Below, piece after piece: positions 18,007 to 26,437 of a stretch of DNA of 64,000 nt (positions are counted from its first letter, which is position 1; every line of letters starts with the position of its first letter). A model generated the notes under the pieces. The model was not told the origin of the DNA. It saw only the letters and a list, made by a program, of their open reading frames with translations, and ran no database searches. The DNA is taken from positions 1 to 64,000 of the forward strand of contig JABDMW010000047.1 of NCBI GenBank assembly GCA_013001295.1, given 5' to 3'. The position numbers and the translations under genes were made by a program. This stretch comes from Hyphomonadaceae bacterium (lineage in GTDB: Bacteria > Pseudomonadota > Alphaproteobacteria > Caulobacterales > Maricaulaceae).

Positions 18007-18440
18007 GTCATTTCCCGTGTAACTAAAGCCTATCAGAATTGATAGGCTTGTCACGTCAAGTGAAAGAAAGGAAAATCGTGGTTCACAACAGCCGGGTCAA
18101 CCAAAAGGGGATGCGCCCTGATTTTCAGTTAAATTCGCGGGCAGTGACCGGAGATTACGTCATTAAAAGGCGACCGCCCCACCAAAATTGGCAACGTCTG
18201 AATTACGCACAATAATTGGCAATCGCACGGCCGAACAATTAGTTAGTCGTAGTTATTGTCCCTGTCATTCATTTGGCAGATTTCGTTTGCTTAGAAGCCA
18301 ATATGCATCGAAATCGGACAATATCAGGTAAAACACATGTTCACCTTAAAGTTTATTGACCGGGGTCAATTCTGAAACCATTTACTACATTACTTTAGAA
18401 AAATATTAACTATGACCTGAATGTAATGACGGAGAAAACA
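18007..18440. other. 434-bp gene-free region before UrcA gene
   Basis: No supported coding region. It contains the upstream region of the Tat oxidoreductase gene on the minus strand, a 16-bp dyad at 18355-18370, and the ribosome site for the UrcA-like gene. I see no RNA fold I would call. Confidence 0.5.
18355..18370. promoter_or_regulatory. Inverted repeat ATTGACC-GG-GGTCAAT
   Basis: Two 7-bp perfect arms separated by GG lie 70 bp upstream of the UrcA-like start. The shape suits a dimeric regulator operator. The left arm includes TTGACC, which could also act as a -35 element. No regulator is assigned. Confidence 0.4.
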
Positions 18441-18887
18441 ATGTATAGATTATTCTTGAACAAACATGCAGTCACGTGCGCAGCTATTGTGGCTATGTCC
18501 TGTAGCACCGCTGGCCTGTCCAGTGCTCAAGATCAAAATGACGCCATGCAAGAGGTCGAGGAATCAACGCTGATAGCAGTAGATGAGATCATTGTTGAAG
18601 CGCCAATCCGGCACCGCAAGGAACAGTCATTGGCTTCACCCACGACAAAGGTTGAAATTATTCAATTAACGCGTCGTGTAAGCTTTGCAGATCTCGATCT
18701 TACCAAGGCTGAAGATGTTAAAACACTGAAATTGCGTATTGAAAGAATCGCAAAAGATTCATGTAGAAAGCTTTCTAAATTGTACCCCCTTAGTACATCA
18801 AGAGTGACAGAGCGGAAACGCTGTGCGAAAGCGGCGATCAAAGAATCTGAAAAACATCTAGATGTAGCTATAGAAGAAGCAAAATAA
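18441..18887 (+). CDS. UrcA family protein (copy 1)
   Basis: A 148-residue exported protein. ATG 18441 follows a GGAG site by 6 bases; the upstream in-frame ATG 18426 would place that site inside the gene. After the signal peptide (A-G-L-S-S-A-Q) and an acidic linker comes the UrcA domain: V-S-F-A-D-L-D-L-T-K-A-E-D-V-K-T-L-x-x-R-I-E, a central A-K-D-S-C and a second Cys in K-R-C-A-K-A-A. UrcA proteins are small periplasmic proteins of Caulobacterales and Sphingomonadales with unknown function. A second one is at 54158. Confidence 0.82.
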   Translation: MYRLFLNKHAVTCAAIVAMSCSTAGLSSAQDQNDAMQEVEESTLIAVDEIIVEAPIRHRKEQSLASPTTKVEIIQLTRRVSFADLDLTKAEDVKTLKLRIERIAKDSCRKLSKLYPLSTSRVTERKRCAKAAIKESEKHLDVAIEEAK

Positions 18888-19085
18888 GCATCGATTTTGC
18901 ATTTTACTAATTCATCCCCGTTTCGACTTTAAGCGTATTTGCGCTACCCTGGTCACCCGAATTCAAAATGTCACTGCGAACTCAGATACATGCCCCATTT
19001 ACCGACTGAATTCACATGCGACTCGTGCTTGCGCGGACCGACAATCCGCCCTAAACGATGAGCAAATCACAGGTTGGGGATTACC

Positions 19086-19658
19086 ATGCATATTCGCTTT
19101 CTCATTGGAATTTTAGCGCCTGTCTTTCTGGGGATCGCATCGATCGGAGCGAACGCCGAAGATGCGGATCGAATCGCTTGGCAATCCACGGAAACGTCCA
19201 TCTCATTCATTGGTAGCGCAGTGAGGTCGGATATGGCCGGTGTACCTTTGGATCTGGAATTGATGACCTCATCTCATGACGATGCGGTTGGTAAGGTTGG
19301 GTTTATTTGTATGAACGGGTCCTTCAAGGCGGCAATCGCGACCAAAGATACAGACTTGAAAACGGCCATGCGGCATATCTGGCGTCGCGATCATGTGATC
19401 CGGGGCGTTAAACCCAGAATGACAATTAACGGCAAATCCTCGGCCCGCTCCGTTTGGACAAAATCCAACAGGCTGGGCGTGGCTTTACCACAGGCGAAAA
19501 GAGCATCGGCCCAGCTCTACAATGCGGTGATCCGTCAAGACGAAGTATATGCCCAAATGTCCGGCATGAAAAAGACCAGGCTGATATTACCACCGGGCGA
19601 TGATACATTTGCTAAATTCGGCGCGAAATGCGGCATGGGCGTCAACGCCAATTCCTAA
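19086..19658 (+). CDS. Secreted protein of unknown function
   Basis: A 190-residue protein with a signal peptide likely cleaved after G-A-N-A (about residue 23). ATG 19086 follows GGGGATT. The mature part has two cysteines (F-I-C-M-N-G and K-C-G-M) that could pair. I do not recognise a family. It is preceded by about 200 bp without genes and followed directly by the tRNA-Met-like repeat. Confidence 0.6.
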   Translation: MHIRFLIGILAPVFLGIASIGANAEDADRIAWQSTETSISFIGSAVRSDMAGVPLDLELMTSSHDDAVGKVGFICMNGSFKAAIATKDTDLKTAMRHIWRRDHVIRGVKPRMTINGKSSARSVWTKSNRLGVALPQAKRASAQLYNAVIRQDEVYAQMSGMKKTRLILPPGDDTFAKFGAKCGMGVNANS

Positions 19659-19677
19659 CGGTATGTGCGCTTTTTGA

Positions 19678-19717
19678 AAGTGGTGGTGGGAGAGAGACTT
19701 AAACTCTCGACCTCAGG
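19678..19717 (-). repeat. Left copy of tRNA-Met 3'-half repeat (attL-like)
   Basis: 39 of 40 bases match 21231-21270, covering the CCA, acceptor 3' strand, T-arm and the edge of the anticodon stem of tRNA-Met. Beyond 19717 similarity to the tRNA drops but is still traceable to about 19743; the anticodon arm no longer pairs, so this copy is not a functional tRNA. Confidence 0.75.
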
Positions 19718-19773
19718 TTAATGGGTCCCGTGTTGTAAACAGTTTTAGCGAGTTTCGCTAATCCGGCTTTCAA

Positions 19774-20454
19774 TTGCATTTTTTGTCTATTAGTGGTATA
19801 CTAAAGTATTCGCTGCAACACCCCTTAGGATCGGTTGTGGCATGTAAAACTCTAAATCACAGAAGCCGAGACCAAGGTAAAGCAGATACACTTGATCCTC
19901 TGGTATGGTCAGAGATTGCACTGAATTCTAAAAATGAAACCGAGACGATTACAAAACTATTGAATATTTTAGCATCATTGGGTTTTGATATTGATGCATT
20001 TTATTTTCGGTCAGCGCTAGATCACGAACAAAATTCCGTAAATATTTATGGAGAACTTGGTTTTGCTAATGGGATCGGGTTTTCAAGCCATGATCGCAAA
20101 CAAGATATTTTTGCGGCTATTCAGTTTCACGATAAAAATAATTCCGATTCTTGCGAAAAACCGTATAACTCCAAAACCCTGCGCTCAATTCATTTAACAA
20201 CGGCATATATTGCGGAGGTCTTCCGTGTAAGAGAAATGGTGCGATCTGAAGAGCGCCCAAAACTATCAGTTCGTGAAGAAGAATGCTTAACCTGGTCTGC
20301 CATTGGGTATTCGACAAAGAAAATCGCTGATGTGCTTAATCTGGCGGACTCGACGGTGAATGAGTATATAAACAGCGCGATGCACAAATTAAACGCATCG
20401 ACGAGAACCCAGGCTTGCGCTCGCGCCTTTCTTTTAAAACTTATTTCTCCTTAA
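19774..20454 (+). CDS. LuxR family transcriptional regulator, possible quorum-sensing solo
   Basis: About 226 residues if translated from TTG 19774; the true start is uncertain and could be later, as no strong ribosome site is seen. The C-terminal third is a LuxR HTH: L-S-V-R-E-E-E-C-L-T-W-S-A-I-G-Y-S-T-K-K-I-A with V-N-E-Y-I-N-S-A-M-H-K-L-N-A. The N-terminal region (S-E-I-A-L ... L-G-F-D-I-D-A-F-Y-F) resembles the autoinducer-binding fold, but the usual conserved W and D ligand residues are not evident to me. No luxI-type synthase is in the window. Codon usage is AT-richer than its neighbours, consistent with transfer. Likely target is the adjacent secreted-protein gene. Confidence 0.78.
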   Translation: MHFLSISGILKYSLQHPLGSVVACKTLNHRSRDQGKADTLDPLVWSEIALNSKNETETITKLLNILASLGFDIDAFYFRSALDHEQNSVNIYGELGFANGIGFSSHDRKQDIFAAIQFHDKNNSDSCEKPYNSKTLRSIHLTTAYIAEVFRVREMVRSEERPKLSVREEECLTWSAIGYSTKKIADVLNLADSTVNEYINSAMHKLNASTRTQACARAFLLKLISP

Positions 20455-20491
20455 ATTTACTGCTCATTCCTTTACCGGGCGCTGTTGCCGG

Positions 20492-20511
20492 ATCCCTCAA
20501 TTCTGAGGGAT
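20492..20511. terminator. Hairpin after LuxR gene
   Basis: A perfect 8-bp stem ATCCCTCA / TGAGGGAT with a 4-nt loop lies 37 bp after the LuxR stop. No T-run follows, so it may be a weak terminator or an mRNA-stabilising element. Confidence 0.4.
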
Positions 20512-20549
20512 TGAGACTCAACTCGCGAAAAAATAGCATAAAGCGGCTG

Positions 20550-20569
20550 TACCGCTCATTGGTGCGGTA
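20550..20569. promoter_or_regulatory. 20-bp dyad upstream of secreted-protein gene
   Basis: TACCGC and GCGGTA arms are separated by 8 bp, giving exactly the 20-bp span of a lux-type box. It lies 28 bp before the start codon of the secreted protein and downstream of the LuxR gene. Binding by that regulator is inference. Confidence 0.4.
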
Positions 20570-20597
20570 TAACTTTTATCAAAAGGAGAAAGTACAA

Positions 20598-21227
20598 ATG
20601 GGGCGCAATATATTGAAAATTTTATATGCAGTCGCGTTAATGTCGATATCGACAAGCGCGCATGCAGACGAAGTGAGTTCTGGAAATGGCGTGACGCCGA
20701 ACGTAAGTACGTCAAATGTTTGGACGTTTCCAGAAAATGTGCCCGGGACAGTTGGAATTTCACGACTATTTCGGGATAAACAGAGTGTAAGCTTTGAAAT
20801 GACAACGGCAGGGTTGGCACCGGACGCGATTTATACAGTTTGGTGGGTGATTTTTAATGACCCAAACGCTTGCGATGGCATTAGCTTTCAGCTTGCCAGT
20901 AGCCAGTTATGCGACGAGAACGATTTGTTTAATCCGGCAACGCATCCGGGTTTGATTTGGGCGGATGGCTTCCAAGCCTCAGCTGCTGGAACGGGGTCAT
21001 TTTCCGCAACGCTGCTTGAAAATGATACAACTGGCGACCAGCCATTTGCTTCTTTTGGATTGGATAACAGTTTGTTAAATGCCGCCAAAGCCGAAGTTCA
21101 TGTGGTGCTTAGAAGTCACGGCGCCCCCGGAATAGGCGGCGTAGATATCGTAACACAATTGACCAATTATGATATTGGTTGCTCAATCTGTGTGGACACA
21201 CATTTTGCGGCGCACCCTAAAAAATAG
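20598..21227 (+). CDS. Secreted protein of unknown function (island cargo)
   Basis: A 209-residue protein from ATG 20598, with an AAAAGGAG site 9 bases upstream and a Sec signal peptide cleaved after H-A-D or A-H-A (about residue 23). The mature protein contains Y-T-V-W-W-V-I-F-N-D-P with nearby cysteines (A-C-D-G, Q-L-C-D), G-L-I-W-A-D-G, and V-H-V-V-L-R-S-H-G near residue 172, plus a terminal C-S-I-C-V-D. I recall similar uncharacterised secreted proteins in marine proteobacteria but cannot name a domain. The single H in V-x-R-S-H-G recalls CHRD-like folds, weakly. Its stop is 6 bp from the tRNA-Met repeat. Confidence 0.72.
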   Translation: MGRNILKILYAVALMSISTSAHADEVSSGNGVTPNVSTSNVWTFPENVPGTVGISRLFRDKQSVSFEMTTAGLAPDAIYTVWWVIFNDPNACDGISFQLASSQLCDENDLFNPATHPGLIWADGFQASAAGTGSFSATLLENDTTGDQPFASFGLDNSLLNAAKAEVHVVLRSHGAPGIGGVDIVTQLTNYDIGCSICVDTHFAAHPKK

Positions 21228-21230
21228 AAT

Positions 21231-21270
21231 AAGTGGTGGTGGGAGAGAGACTTGAACTCTCGACCTCAGG
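21231..21270 (-). repeat. Right copy of tRNA-Met 3'-half repeat (attR-like)
   Basis: The 40-bp block shared with 19678-19717. It starts three bases beyond the encoded CCA and runs to the inner edge of the anticodon stem of the intact tRNA-Met. Confidence 0.75.
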
Positions 21271-21310
21271 ATTATGAGTCCTGCGCTCTAACCAGCTGAG
21301 CTACCCCACC
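21234..21310 (-). tRNA. tRNA-Met (anticodon CAT)
   Basis: The minus strand gives a full 77-nt tRNA with encoded CCA. The acceptor GGTGGGG pairs with TCCCACC (one G-T), D-arm GCTC/GAGC, anticodon stem CAGGA/TCCTG with loop CTCATAA, and T-arm GAGAG/CTCTC. The CAT anticodon and a paired position 1 mean elongator Met rather than initiator. A tRNA-Ile2 with lysidine-modified CAT is the alternative I cannot exclude. Confidence 0.92.
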
Positions 21311-21385
21311 ATGATTGCGCCTATGGGCAAGGGCGTTCCTATAGGGGATATTTCCCCGCTTGCCAAACGAAAAAATCGCAGAAAC

Positions 21386-22801
21386 TCAGGTTGAGTGCAG
21401 TGGACGGCCCAGGGCGGCAAAACCGGCTTCCATGATCGCCTCTGACATTGTCGGATGAGCGTGAATAGTTCCCGCTAAATCCTCGGCGCGGGCGCCCATT
21501 TCAATGGCCAAAATCATTTCACCGGACAACTCTGATATATGTTTGCCCACGGCCTGAATACCGACGATGCGCCCATTTTCTTTGAGTGAGAGGACGCGGA
21601 CAAAGCCGCCGCCGTCTGCCGTCCCTGTCGTCAGGGCCCGACCATTTGCCGCCCAGCGGAACTTGCCTTCATCGACTGGCAAGCCTTGTTCTTTGACATG
21701 TTCCGGTGTCAAACCGACAGAGATGATTTCCGGATCGGTAAAACAGACCGCAGGAACGGCATTGGGGTTAAATGTGCGTTTGTGACCGGCAAGAATTTCC
21801 GCGACCATTTCGCCCTGTGCACTGGCCTTGTGCGCCAGCATCGGTTCGCCTACTAGATCACCAATGGCATAGACGCCGCGCATGGCGGTCTGGCATTTAT
21901 CGTCGATTTTGATGAACGGACCATCCATATCGATCGCCATGTTTTCCAGGCCCCAGCCTTTCGTGCAGGGTTTTCGCCCAACCGTCACCAGGATTTTATC
22001 GGCGACTAAAGACGCCTTTTTTCCGTCTTTATCTGTATAATTGAGTGTGTTTTTACCGGCTTTGCTCGTGACAGAATTTGCGAAGGCTTTGGTGTGTGTG
22101 GTCACTTTATGGTCACGCAACCATTTAGCGACAGGCGCCGTCAGTTGTTTGTCAAATCCCGGCAAGATGCGTGCGTCGGCTTCGATGAATGTGACTTCTG
22201 CGCCCAATTTACGATAGGCGATGCCGAGTTCCATGCCGATATATCCAGCCCCGATGACGGCGAGATGTTTGGGCACTTCAGTGAGATCCAGAGCTTCGGT
22301 CGAGGAAATCACCGGACCGCCAAAGAGAAGGCCCGGCAATTCGACAGACGTCGAACCATTGGCCAGGATGACGTTCGTGGCCTTGATTTTAACGGGGCCG
22401 TCACTGGTATCGACAACACAGGATTTGGCATTGGTAAATGTCGCCCATCCTTTAATGGAACGGACATTCGCATGTTTGAGCAGTCCGGTGACGCCGTCGC
22501 TGAGTTTGTCGGTGATGCCGTCTTTCCAGGCTATGGTTTGTGCAAAGTCTAGGGTCGGTTTTCCGGCTTTAATCCCGAGCTCGGATGTGCCACTGGCATT
22601 AACGCCCGCTTGTTCAAACTTCTCAGCTGCCTCGATTAAGGCTTTAGATGGAATGCAGCCCCTGATCAAACAGGTTCCACCCATCCGGTCTTTTTCGACG
22701 ATAATGGTATCAAGGCCCAATTGTCCGGCGCGGATCGCCGCAACATATCCGCCGGGACCGGAGCCCACGACCAGGACATCACATTTTAACGTATCTGGCA
22801 T
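21386..22801 (-). CDS. lpdA: Dihydrolipoyl dehydrogenase (E3)
   Basis: A 471-residue flavoprotein disulfide reductase. FAD motif V-V-G-S-G-P-G-G-Y-V-A-A at the N-terminus, redox disulfide G-G-T-C-L-I-R-G-C-I-P-S-K, NAD motif V-I-G-A-G-Y-I-G-M-E-L-G, and the C-terminal H-A-H-P-T-M-S-E catalytic His-Glu dyad are all present. It reoxidises the lipoyl group of E2 and makes NADH. Last gene of the four-gene bkd operon, starting 3 bp after E2, so it is the dedicated E3 (lpdV-type) of this complex. Confidence 0.97.
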   Translation of the reverse strand: MPDTLKCDVLVVGSGPGGYVAAIRAGQLGLDTIIVEKDRMGGTCLIRGCIPSKALIEAAEKFEQAGVNASGTSELGIKAGKPTLDFAQTIAWKDGITDKLSDGVTGLLKHANVRSIKGWATFTNAKSCVVDTSDGPVKIKATNVILANGSTSVELPGLLFGGPVISSTEALDLTEVPKHLAVIGAGYIGMELGIAYRKLGAEVTFIEADARILPGFDKQLTAPVAKWLRDHKVTTHTKAFANSVTSKAGKNTLNYTDKDGKKASLVADKILVTVGRKPCTKGWGLENMAIDMDGPFIKIDDKCQTAMRGVYAIGDLVGEPMLAHKASAQGEMVAEILAGHKRTFNPNAVPAVCFTDPEIISVGLTPEHVKEQGLPVDEGKFRWAANGRALTTGTADGGGFVRVLSLKENGRIVGIQAVGKHISELSGEMILAIEMGARAEDLAGTIHAHPTMSEAIMEAGFAALGRPLHST

Positions 22802-22804
22802 GAT

Positions 22805-24055
22805 TTAATCCATAAACAGGGTTGCGGGGTGCTCGAGCAAGCCTTTGATATAAATGATCATCTCGGCGGCGTGGAACCCGTCAACCCAGCGGTGATCAAA
22901 GCTCGACGAAATATTCATCATTTTGCGCACCACGACTTGGCCGTTTTGCACGACAGGCGTCTCGACGATTTTGTTGGGACCAATAATCGCGACTTCGGGA
23001 CGGTTGATCACAGGCGTCGTGACAACGCCACCAAGCGGGCCGAGGGACGTCAATGTAATTGAACCGCCCTGCAGCTCTTCAGGTTTGATTTTTCCGGATT
23101 TCGCGGCTTCAGCGAGGCGGGCGACTTCAGCGGCTGCTTGCCAGACATCCAAGGCTTCGGCGTGATGGACGACAGGGACCATCAATCCATTCTTGGTCTG
23201 CGCGGCCATGCCCATATGCACGCCGTGGTGTTGGGTCACGATGCCAGCCTCGTCGTCATATGTCGCGTTGCATTGCGGCCATAATAACGTCGCTTTGCAG
23301 ATGGCGCGCATAAAGAAAGGGATCAATGTCAGCTTGGGTTGATGCTCTTCTCTGTTTGCATTCAAATGCGCACGCAATGCTTCCAATTCCGTCATATCCA
23401 CAGCTTCGACATAAGAGAAATGCGGAATGCGACGCTTGGCTTCCTGCATGCGTTGGGAGATGACTCGGCGCATGCCAACGACGTTGATGTCTGTCGAGCC
23501 GACACGTTTTAGATTTCCGGAGGAACCGGATTTTTTTTGCGGGCCGCCGTTTAAAAACGCTTCCAAATCTTCATGAGTAATCTGTCCGGCTTTCCCGCTC
23601 GGGATAATGAGGAAAAGATCAATGTCCGCATCCAATGCTGCCTTGCGGACAGCGGGCGATGCCAAGGGTTTTGCACTCGGAGTTATCGTTGGCACAGGCG
23701 CCGGCTTTGGAGCAGGTGTTGGCTTTTCTGTTTTAGCCGGTTTTGGTTCCGGTGCTGGTTCAGGCGCAGGTTTTGGCTCGGCTTTCGGCTCTTCATGCTG
23801 AACAGGCGCATCGCCGTCCATTTCAAACACAACAAGGTCTGAGCCGATCGCCAAGATCTCACCTTCCGCGCACCCGAGCGTCGTGACAACGCCGCTGACC
23901 GGCGCAGTGAGCTCCACGGTGGCTTTATCGGTCATGGCATCGGCAACCGGATCGTCTTCCGCGACCTTGTCGCCAACTTTGACGTGCCAGGCGGTAATTT
24001 CCGCCTCAACAACACCTTCGCCGATATCGGGCATTTTAAACTTATATTCGGCCAT
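22805..24055 (-). CDS. bkdB: Branched-chain 2-oxoacid dehydrogenase E2 (dihydrolipoyl acyltransferase)
   Basis: A 416-residue E2 with one N-terminal lipoyl domain (lipoyl Lys in M-T-D-K-A-T-V-E-L), a Pro/Ala/Lys-rich linker (about residues 85-125), a peripheral subunit-binding domain (S-P-A-V-R-K-A-A-L-D-A-D-I-D-L), and a catalytic acyltransferase domain ending with S-S-F-D-H-R-W-V-D-G, the H-x-x-x-D-G active site. It transfers branched acyl groups to CoA. Immediately follows E1-beta with no spacer. Confidence 0.95.
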   Translation of the reverse strand: MAEYKFKMPDIGEGVVEAEITAWHVKVGDKVAEDDPVADAMTDKATVELTAPVSGVVTTLGCAEGEILAIGSDLVVFEMDGDAPVQHEEPKAEPKPAPEPAPEPKPAKTEKPTPAPKPAPVPTITPSAKPLASPAVRKAALDADIDLFLIIPSGKAGQITHEDLEAFLNGGPQKKSGSSGNLKRVGSTDINVVGMRRVISQRMQEAKRRIPHFSYVEAVDMTELEALRAHLNANREEHQPKLTLIPFFMRAICKATLLWPQCNATYDDEAGIVTQHHGVHMGMAAQTKNGLMVPVVHHAEALDVWQAAAEVARLAEAAKSGKIKPEELQGGSITLTSLGPLGGVVTTPVINRPEVAIIGPNKIVETPVVQNGQVVVRKMMNISSSFDHRWVDGFHAAEMIIYIKGLLEHPATLFMD

Positions 24056-25069
24056 TTAACCCTCCATGACCCGGCGGATACCTTCGCTGACCCGTTCAAG
24101 GCCCGGGAAATATTCCCATTCGAGCGCGTGCGGGTAGGGCGTGTCCCAGCCGGTCACCCGCACTATAGGCGTTTCCAGCGAATAGAAACAGTGCTCTTGA
24201 ACTTCGGCGATCAACTCTGCGCCAAACCCCGATGTCCGGGTTGCTTCGTGCAAGACCAGACACCGCCCGGTTTTCTTGACGGATTTTACAATGGCATCAA
24301 GATCAAGTGGGAGAAGCGAACGAAGATCAAGTATATCGGCACTCACACCTGTTGCCGCGGCGGCAGCTTCCGCCACCCAGACCATGGTGCCATAGCTCAG
24401 GATTGTTAGGTCGCTGCCTTCTTGAAACAAGCGGGCTTTTTCAAAGTCGATGGTATAGTGGCCTTCCGGGACTTCACCCAGATCGTGTTTCGCCCAACTC
24501 ACCGCTGGTTTGTGGGGGTCGCCGTCAAATGGACCATTGTAGAGACGTTTGGGCTCCAAAAACAGCACAGGGTCATTGTCTTCAATTGCCTTGATTAACA
24601 GCCCTTTGGCGTCATAGGGATTGGACGGAATAATCGTTTTAATACCAGAAATATGAGTGAATAAAGCTTCCGGGCTTTGCGAATGGGTTTGCCCACCATG
24701 AATCCCGCCGCCAACGGGTGTGCGGATGGTGAGCGGCGCCGTAAATTCGCCAGCCGAACGGTAGCGCAGCCGAGCGGCTTCGGAACAAATCTGGTCATAG
24801 CCCGGGTAAATATAATCGGCGAATTGGATTTCAGCGACAGGCCTTAATCCGTAAGCCGCCATGCCTACGGCTGCCCCAATAATGCCGCCTTCTGCAATCG
24901 GTGTATCAAACACACGGTGCAGACCGTGTTTTTCCTGCAAGCCGGCTGTACAACGAAATACGCCACCGAAATAGCCAACGTCTTCGCCGAAAACAAGAAC
25001 GTCGGGATCCTGACTCATTTTCACATCAATCGCATCGCGGATTGCTTCAATCATATTCATGCGTGCCAT
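24056..25069 (-). CDS. bkdA2: Branched-chain 2-oxoacid dehydrogenase E1 beta
   Basis: A 337-residue transketolase-like beta chain. Markers are V-F-G-E-D-V-G-Y-F-G-G-V-F-R-C-T near residue 26, I-A-E-G-G-I-I-G-A-A-V-G-M-A near residue 58 and Q-F-A-D-Y-I-Y-P-G-Y-D-Q. It forms the heterotetrameric E1 with the alpha chain and decarboxylates the keto acids of Val, Leu and Ile. Two bases separate it from E1-alpha. Confidence 0.96.
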   Translation of the reverse strand: MARMNMIEAIRDAIDVKMSQDPDVLVFGEDVGYFGGVFRCTAGLQEKHGLHRVFDTPIAEGGIIGAAVGMAAYGLRPVAEIQFADYIYPGYDQICSEAARLRYRSAGEFTAPLTIRTPVGGGIHGGQTHSQSPEALFTHISGIKTIIPSNPYDAKGLLIKAIEDNDPVLFLEPKRLYNGPFDGDPHKPAVSWAKHDLGEVPEGHYTIDFEKARLFQEGSDLTILSYGTMVWVAEAAAAATGVSADILDLRSLLPLDLDAIVKSVKKTGRCLVLHEATRTSGFGAELIAEVQEHCFYSLETPIVRVTGWDTPYPHALEWEYFPGLERVSEGIRRVMEG

Positions 25070-25071
25070 GG

Positions 25072-26307
25072 TTAGACTCCGAATTCTTGCCGCTGGCGGC
25101 GCAAGTGTGACGGTGTTTCTTCAAATACCTCTTCAAACATGGTCGCAGGGTTGATATTGGACGGCGTCGCGAGCGTGCCGAGGGCTTCAGCTTCCTTGTA
25201 AGTTTCGCGCACAAAAACCTTCAGCTCATCAATTAAGGCCTCGTGCCGCTTTTCATCCCATTCGCCAAGCTTGATCAAATGGTCTGTCAAGCGACCGATT
25301 GGGTCTCCAAAGGGCCATGCATCAGGCTCTGATCGCGGACGATATTTAGTCGGATCGTCCGAGGTAGAGTGTCCTTCTTTTCGATAGGTGAAAAACTCGA
25401 CCACGGTCGCCCCTCCGCCACGCCTGGCCCGCTCAGCAGCCCACTGCATAGCGGCGTAAACGGCTAGGAAATCATTACCATCAACGCGCAATGAGGCGAG
25501 GCCCCAACTTAACCCGCGTGAGGCAAAGGATTTACTCTGACCGGCCGCTATGCCCTGGAATGAAGAAATGGCCCATTGGTTATTGACAACATTAAGGATG
25601 ACAGGTGCGCGATAAGTCGATGCAAAGTTGAGCGCGTAATGGAAATCGCCCTCGGCTGACGCCCCTTCGCCGGTAAAAGCAATCGCGATGTCATCATTTC
25701 CACGATAAGCGCATGCCATGCCCCAGCCCACAGCTTGAATCATTTGCGTGCCCAAATTGCCCGATACTGAAAAGAACCCTTTTTCACGTACAGAATACAG
25801 TACCGGGATTGACCGCCCTTCCAACGGGTCGCCCGCATTGGACAAACATTGGCACATCAGCTTTTTCAGCTCCCATCCCCGGGCCATCAATATGCCTTGC
25901 TGTCGATAAGTCGGGAACACCATGTCGGTTGGGCGCACCGCCATGGCGGTCGCGACCGCGACGGCCTCTTCGCCAGTGCTTTTCATATAAAAAGAAAGCT
26001 TGCCTTGGCGTTGCATTGAAAACATCCGGTCATCGACCAACCGGGTCAAAAGCATGTGGCGCAAACCTTCACGCAATGTGTCCGCGTTCAAATTCGGGTT
26101 CCAATCCCCGGTTGCTTCACCGTCGAGTTTCAGAACGCGGACCAAACCTGTAGCTTGTGGTTCCGTGTCATAGGCATCGACCATTGGATCCGGCCTGGAA
26201 GGGCTGTGTTCAGCAGGAACGACAATATGAGAAAAGTCGGGTTTGTCGCCCGGGCGGAAAGGCGGCTCCGGGACATAAAGCTTGGAAACATTGCTGCGTT
26301 TAGTCAT
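25072..26307 (-). CDS. bkdA1: Branched-chain 2-oxoacid dehydrogenase E1 alpha
   Basis: A 411-residue E1-alpha with a long N-terminal extension, the form found in alphaproteobacterial and mitochondrial BCKDH. The ThDP motif is G-E-G-A-S-A-E-G-D-F-H with 22 residues on N-N-Q-W-A-I-S. The loop Y-R-K-E-G-H-S-T-S-D-D-P-T-K-Y-R matches BCKDH rather than pyruvate dehydrogenase. First gene of the operon. The 170-bp gap to the divergent Lrp-type gene holds two dyads, suggesting local control. Confidence 0.95.
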   Translation of the reverse strand: MTKRSNVSKLYVPEPPFRPGDKPDFSHIVVPAEHSPSRPDPMVDAYDTEPQATGLVRVLKLDGEATGDWNPNLNADTLREGLRHMLLTRLVDDRMFSMQRQGKLSFYMKSTGEEAVAVATAMAVRPTDMVFPTYRQQGILMARGWELKKLMCQCLSNAGDPLEGRSIPVLYSVREKGFFSVSGNLGTQMIQAVGWGMACAYRGNDDIAIAFTGEGASAEGDFHYALNFASTYRAPVILNVVNNQWAISSFQGIAAGQSKSFASRGLSWGLASLRVDGNDFLAVYAAMQWAAERARRGGGATVVEFFTYRKEGHSTSDDPTKYRPRSEPDAWPFGDPIGRLTDHLIKLGEWDEKRHEALIDELKVFVRETYKEAEALGTLATPSNINPATMFEEVFEETPSHLRRQRQEFGV

Positions 26308-26406
26308 ATCAATTCCATTCCGCTCGCTTTGATTGGCTCAGCATGGTTAATTTGTTCTATTCTTGGGTATTTTGAAAAAATATTACCCGCTAAAACGGCA
26401 TTTAAG

Positions 26407-26423
26407 TTTGCAAATATTGCAAA
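26407..26423. promoter_or_regulatory. Dyad TTTGCAA-ATA-TTGCAAA in bkd/lrp intergenic region
   Basis: Two perfect 7-bp arms with a 3-bp spacer, centred 108 bp before the E1-alpha start and 63 bp before the Lrp-type start. It is a candidate second operator or upstream half of a regulator array. Confidence 0.45.
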
Positions 26424-26437
26424 AATCGCTATAGAGA

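Larger units (their letters stand above)
19678..21270. mobile_element. Putative 1.55-kb island between tRNA-Met 3'-end repeats
   Basis: A 40-bp block is present at 19678-19717 and again at 21231-21270, identical except for one base (19701). The right copy is the 3' half of an intact tRNA-Met gene on the minus strand. The left copy continues into a decayed tRNA-like sequence. Between them lie a LuxR-type regulator and a secreted-protein gene. The arrangement is that of an attL/attR pair, but no integrase or recombinase is inside, so a tRNA duplication followed by decay is also possible. Confidence 0.45.
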
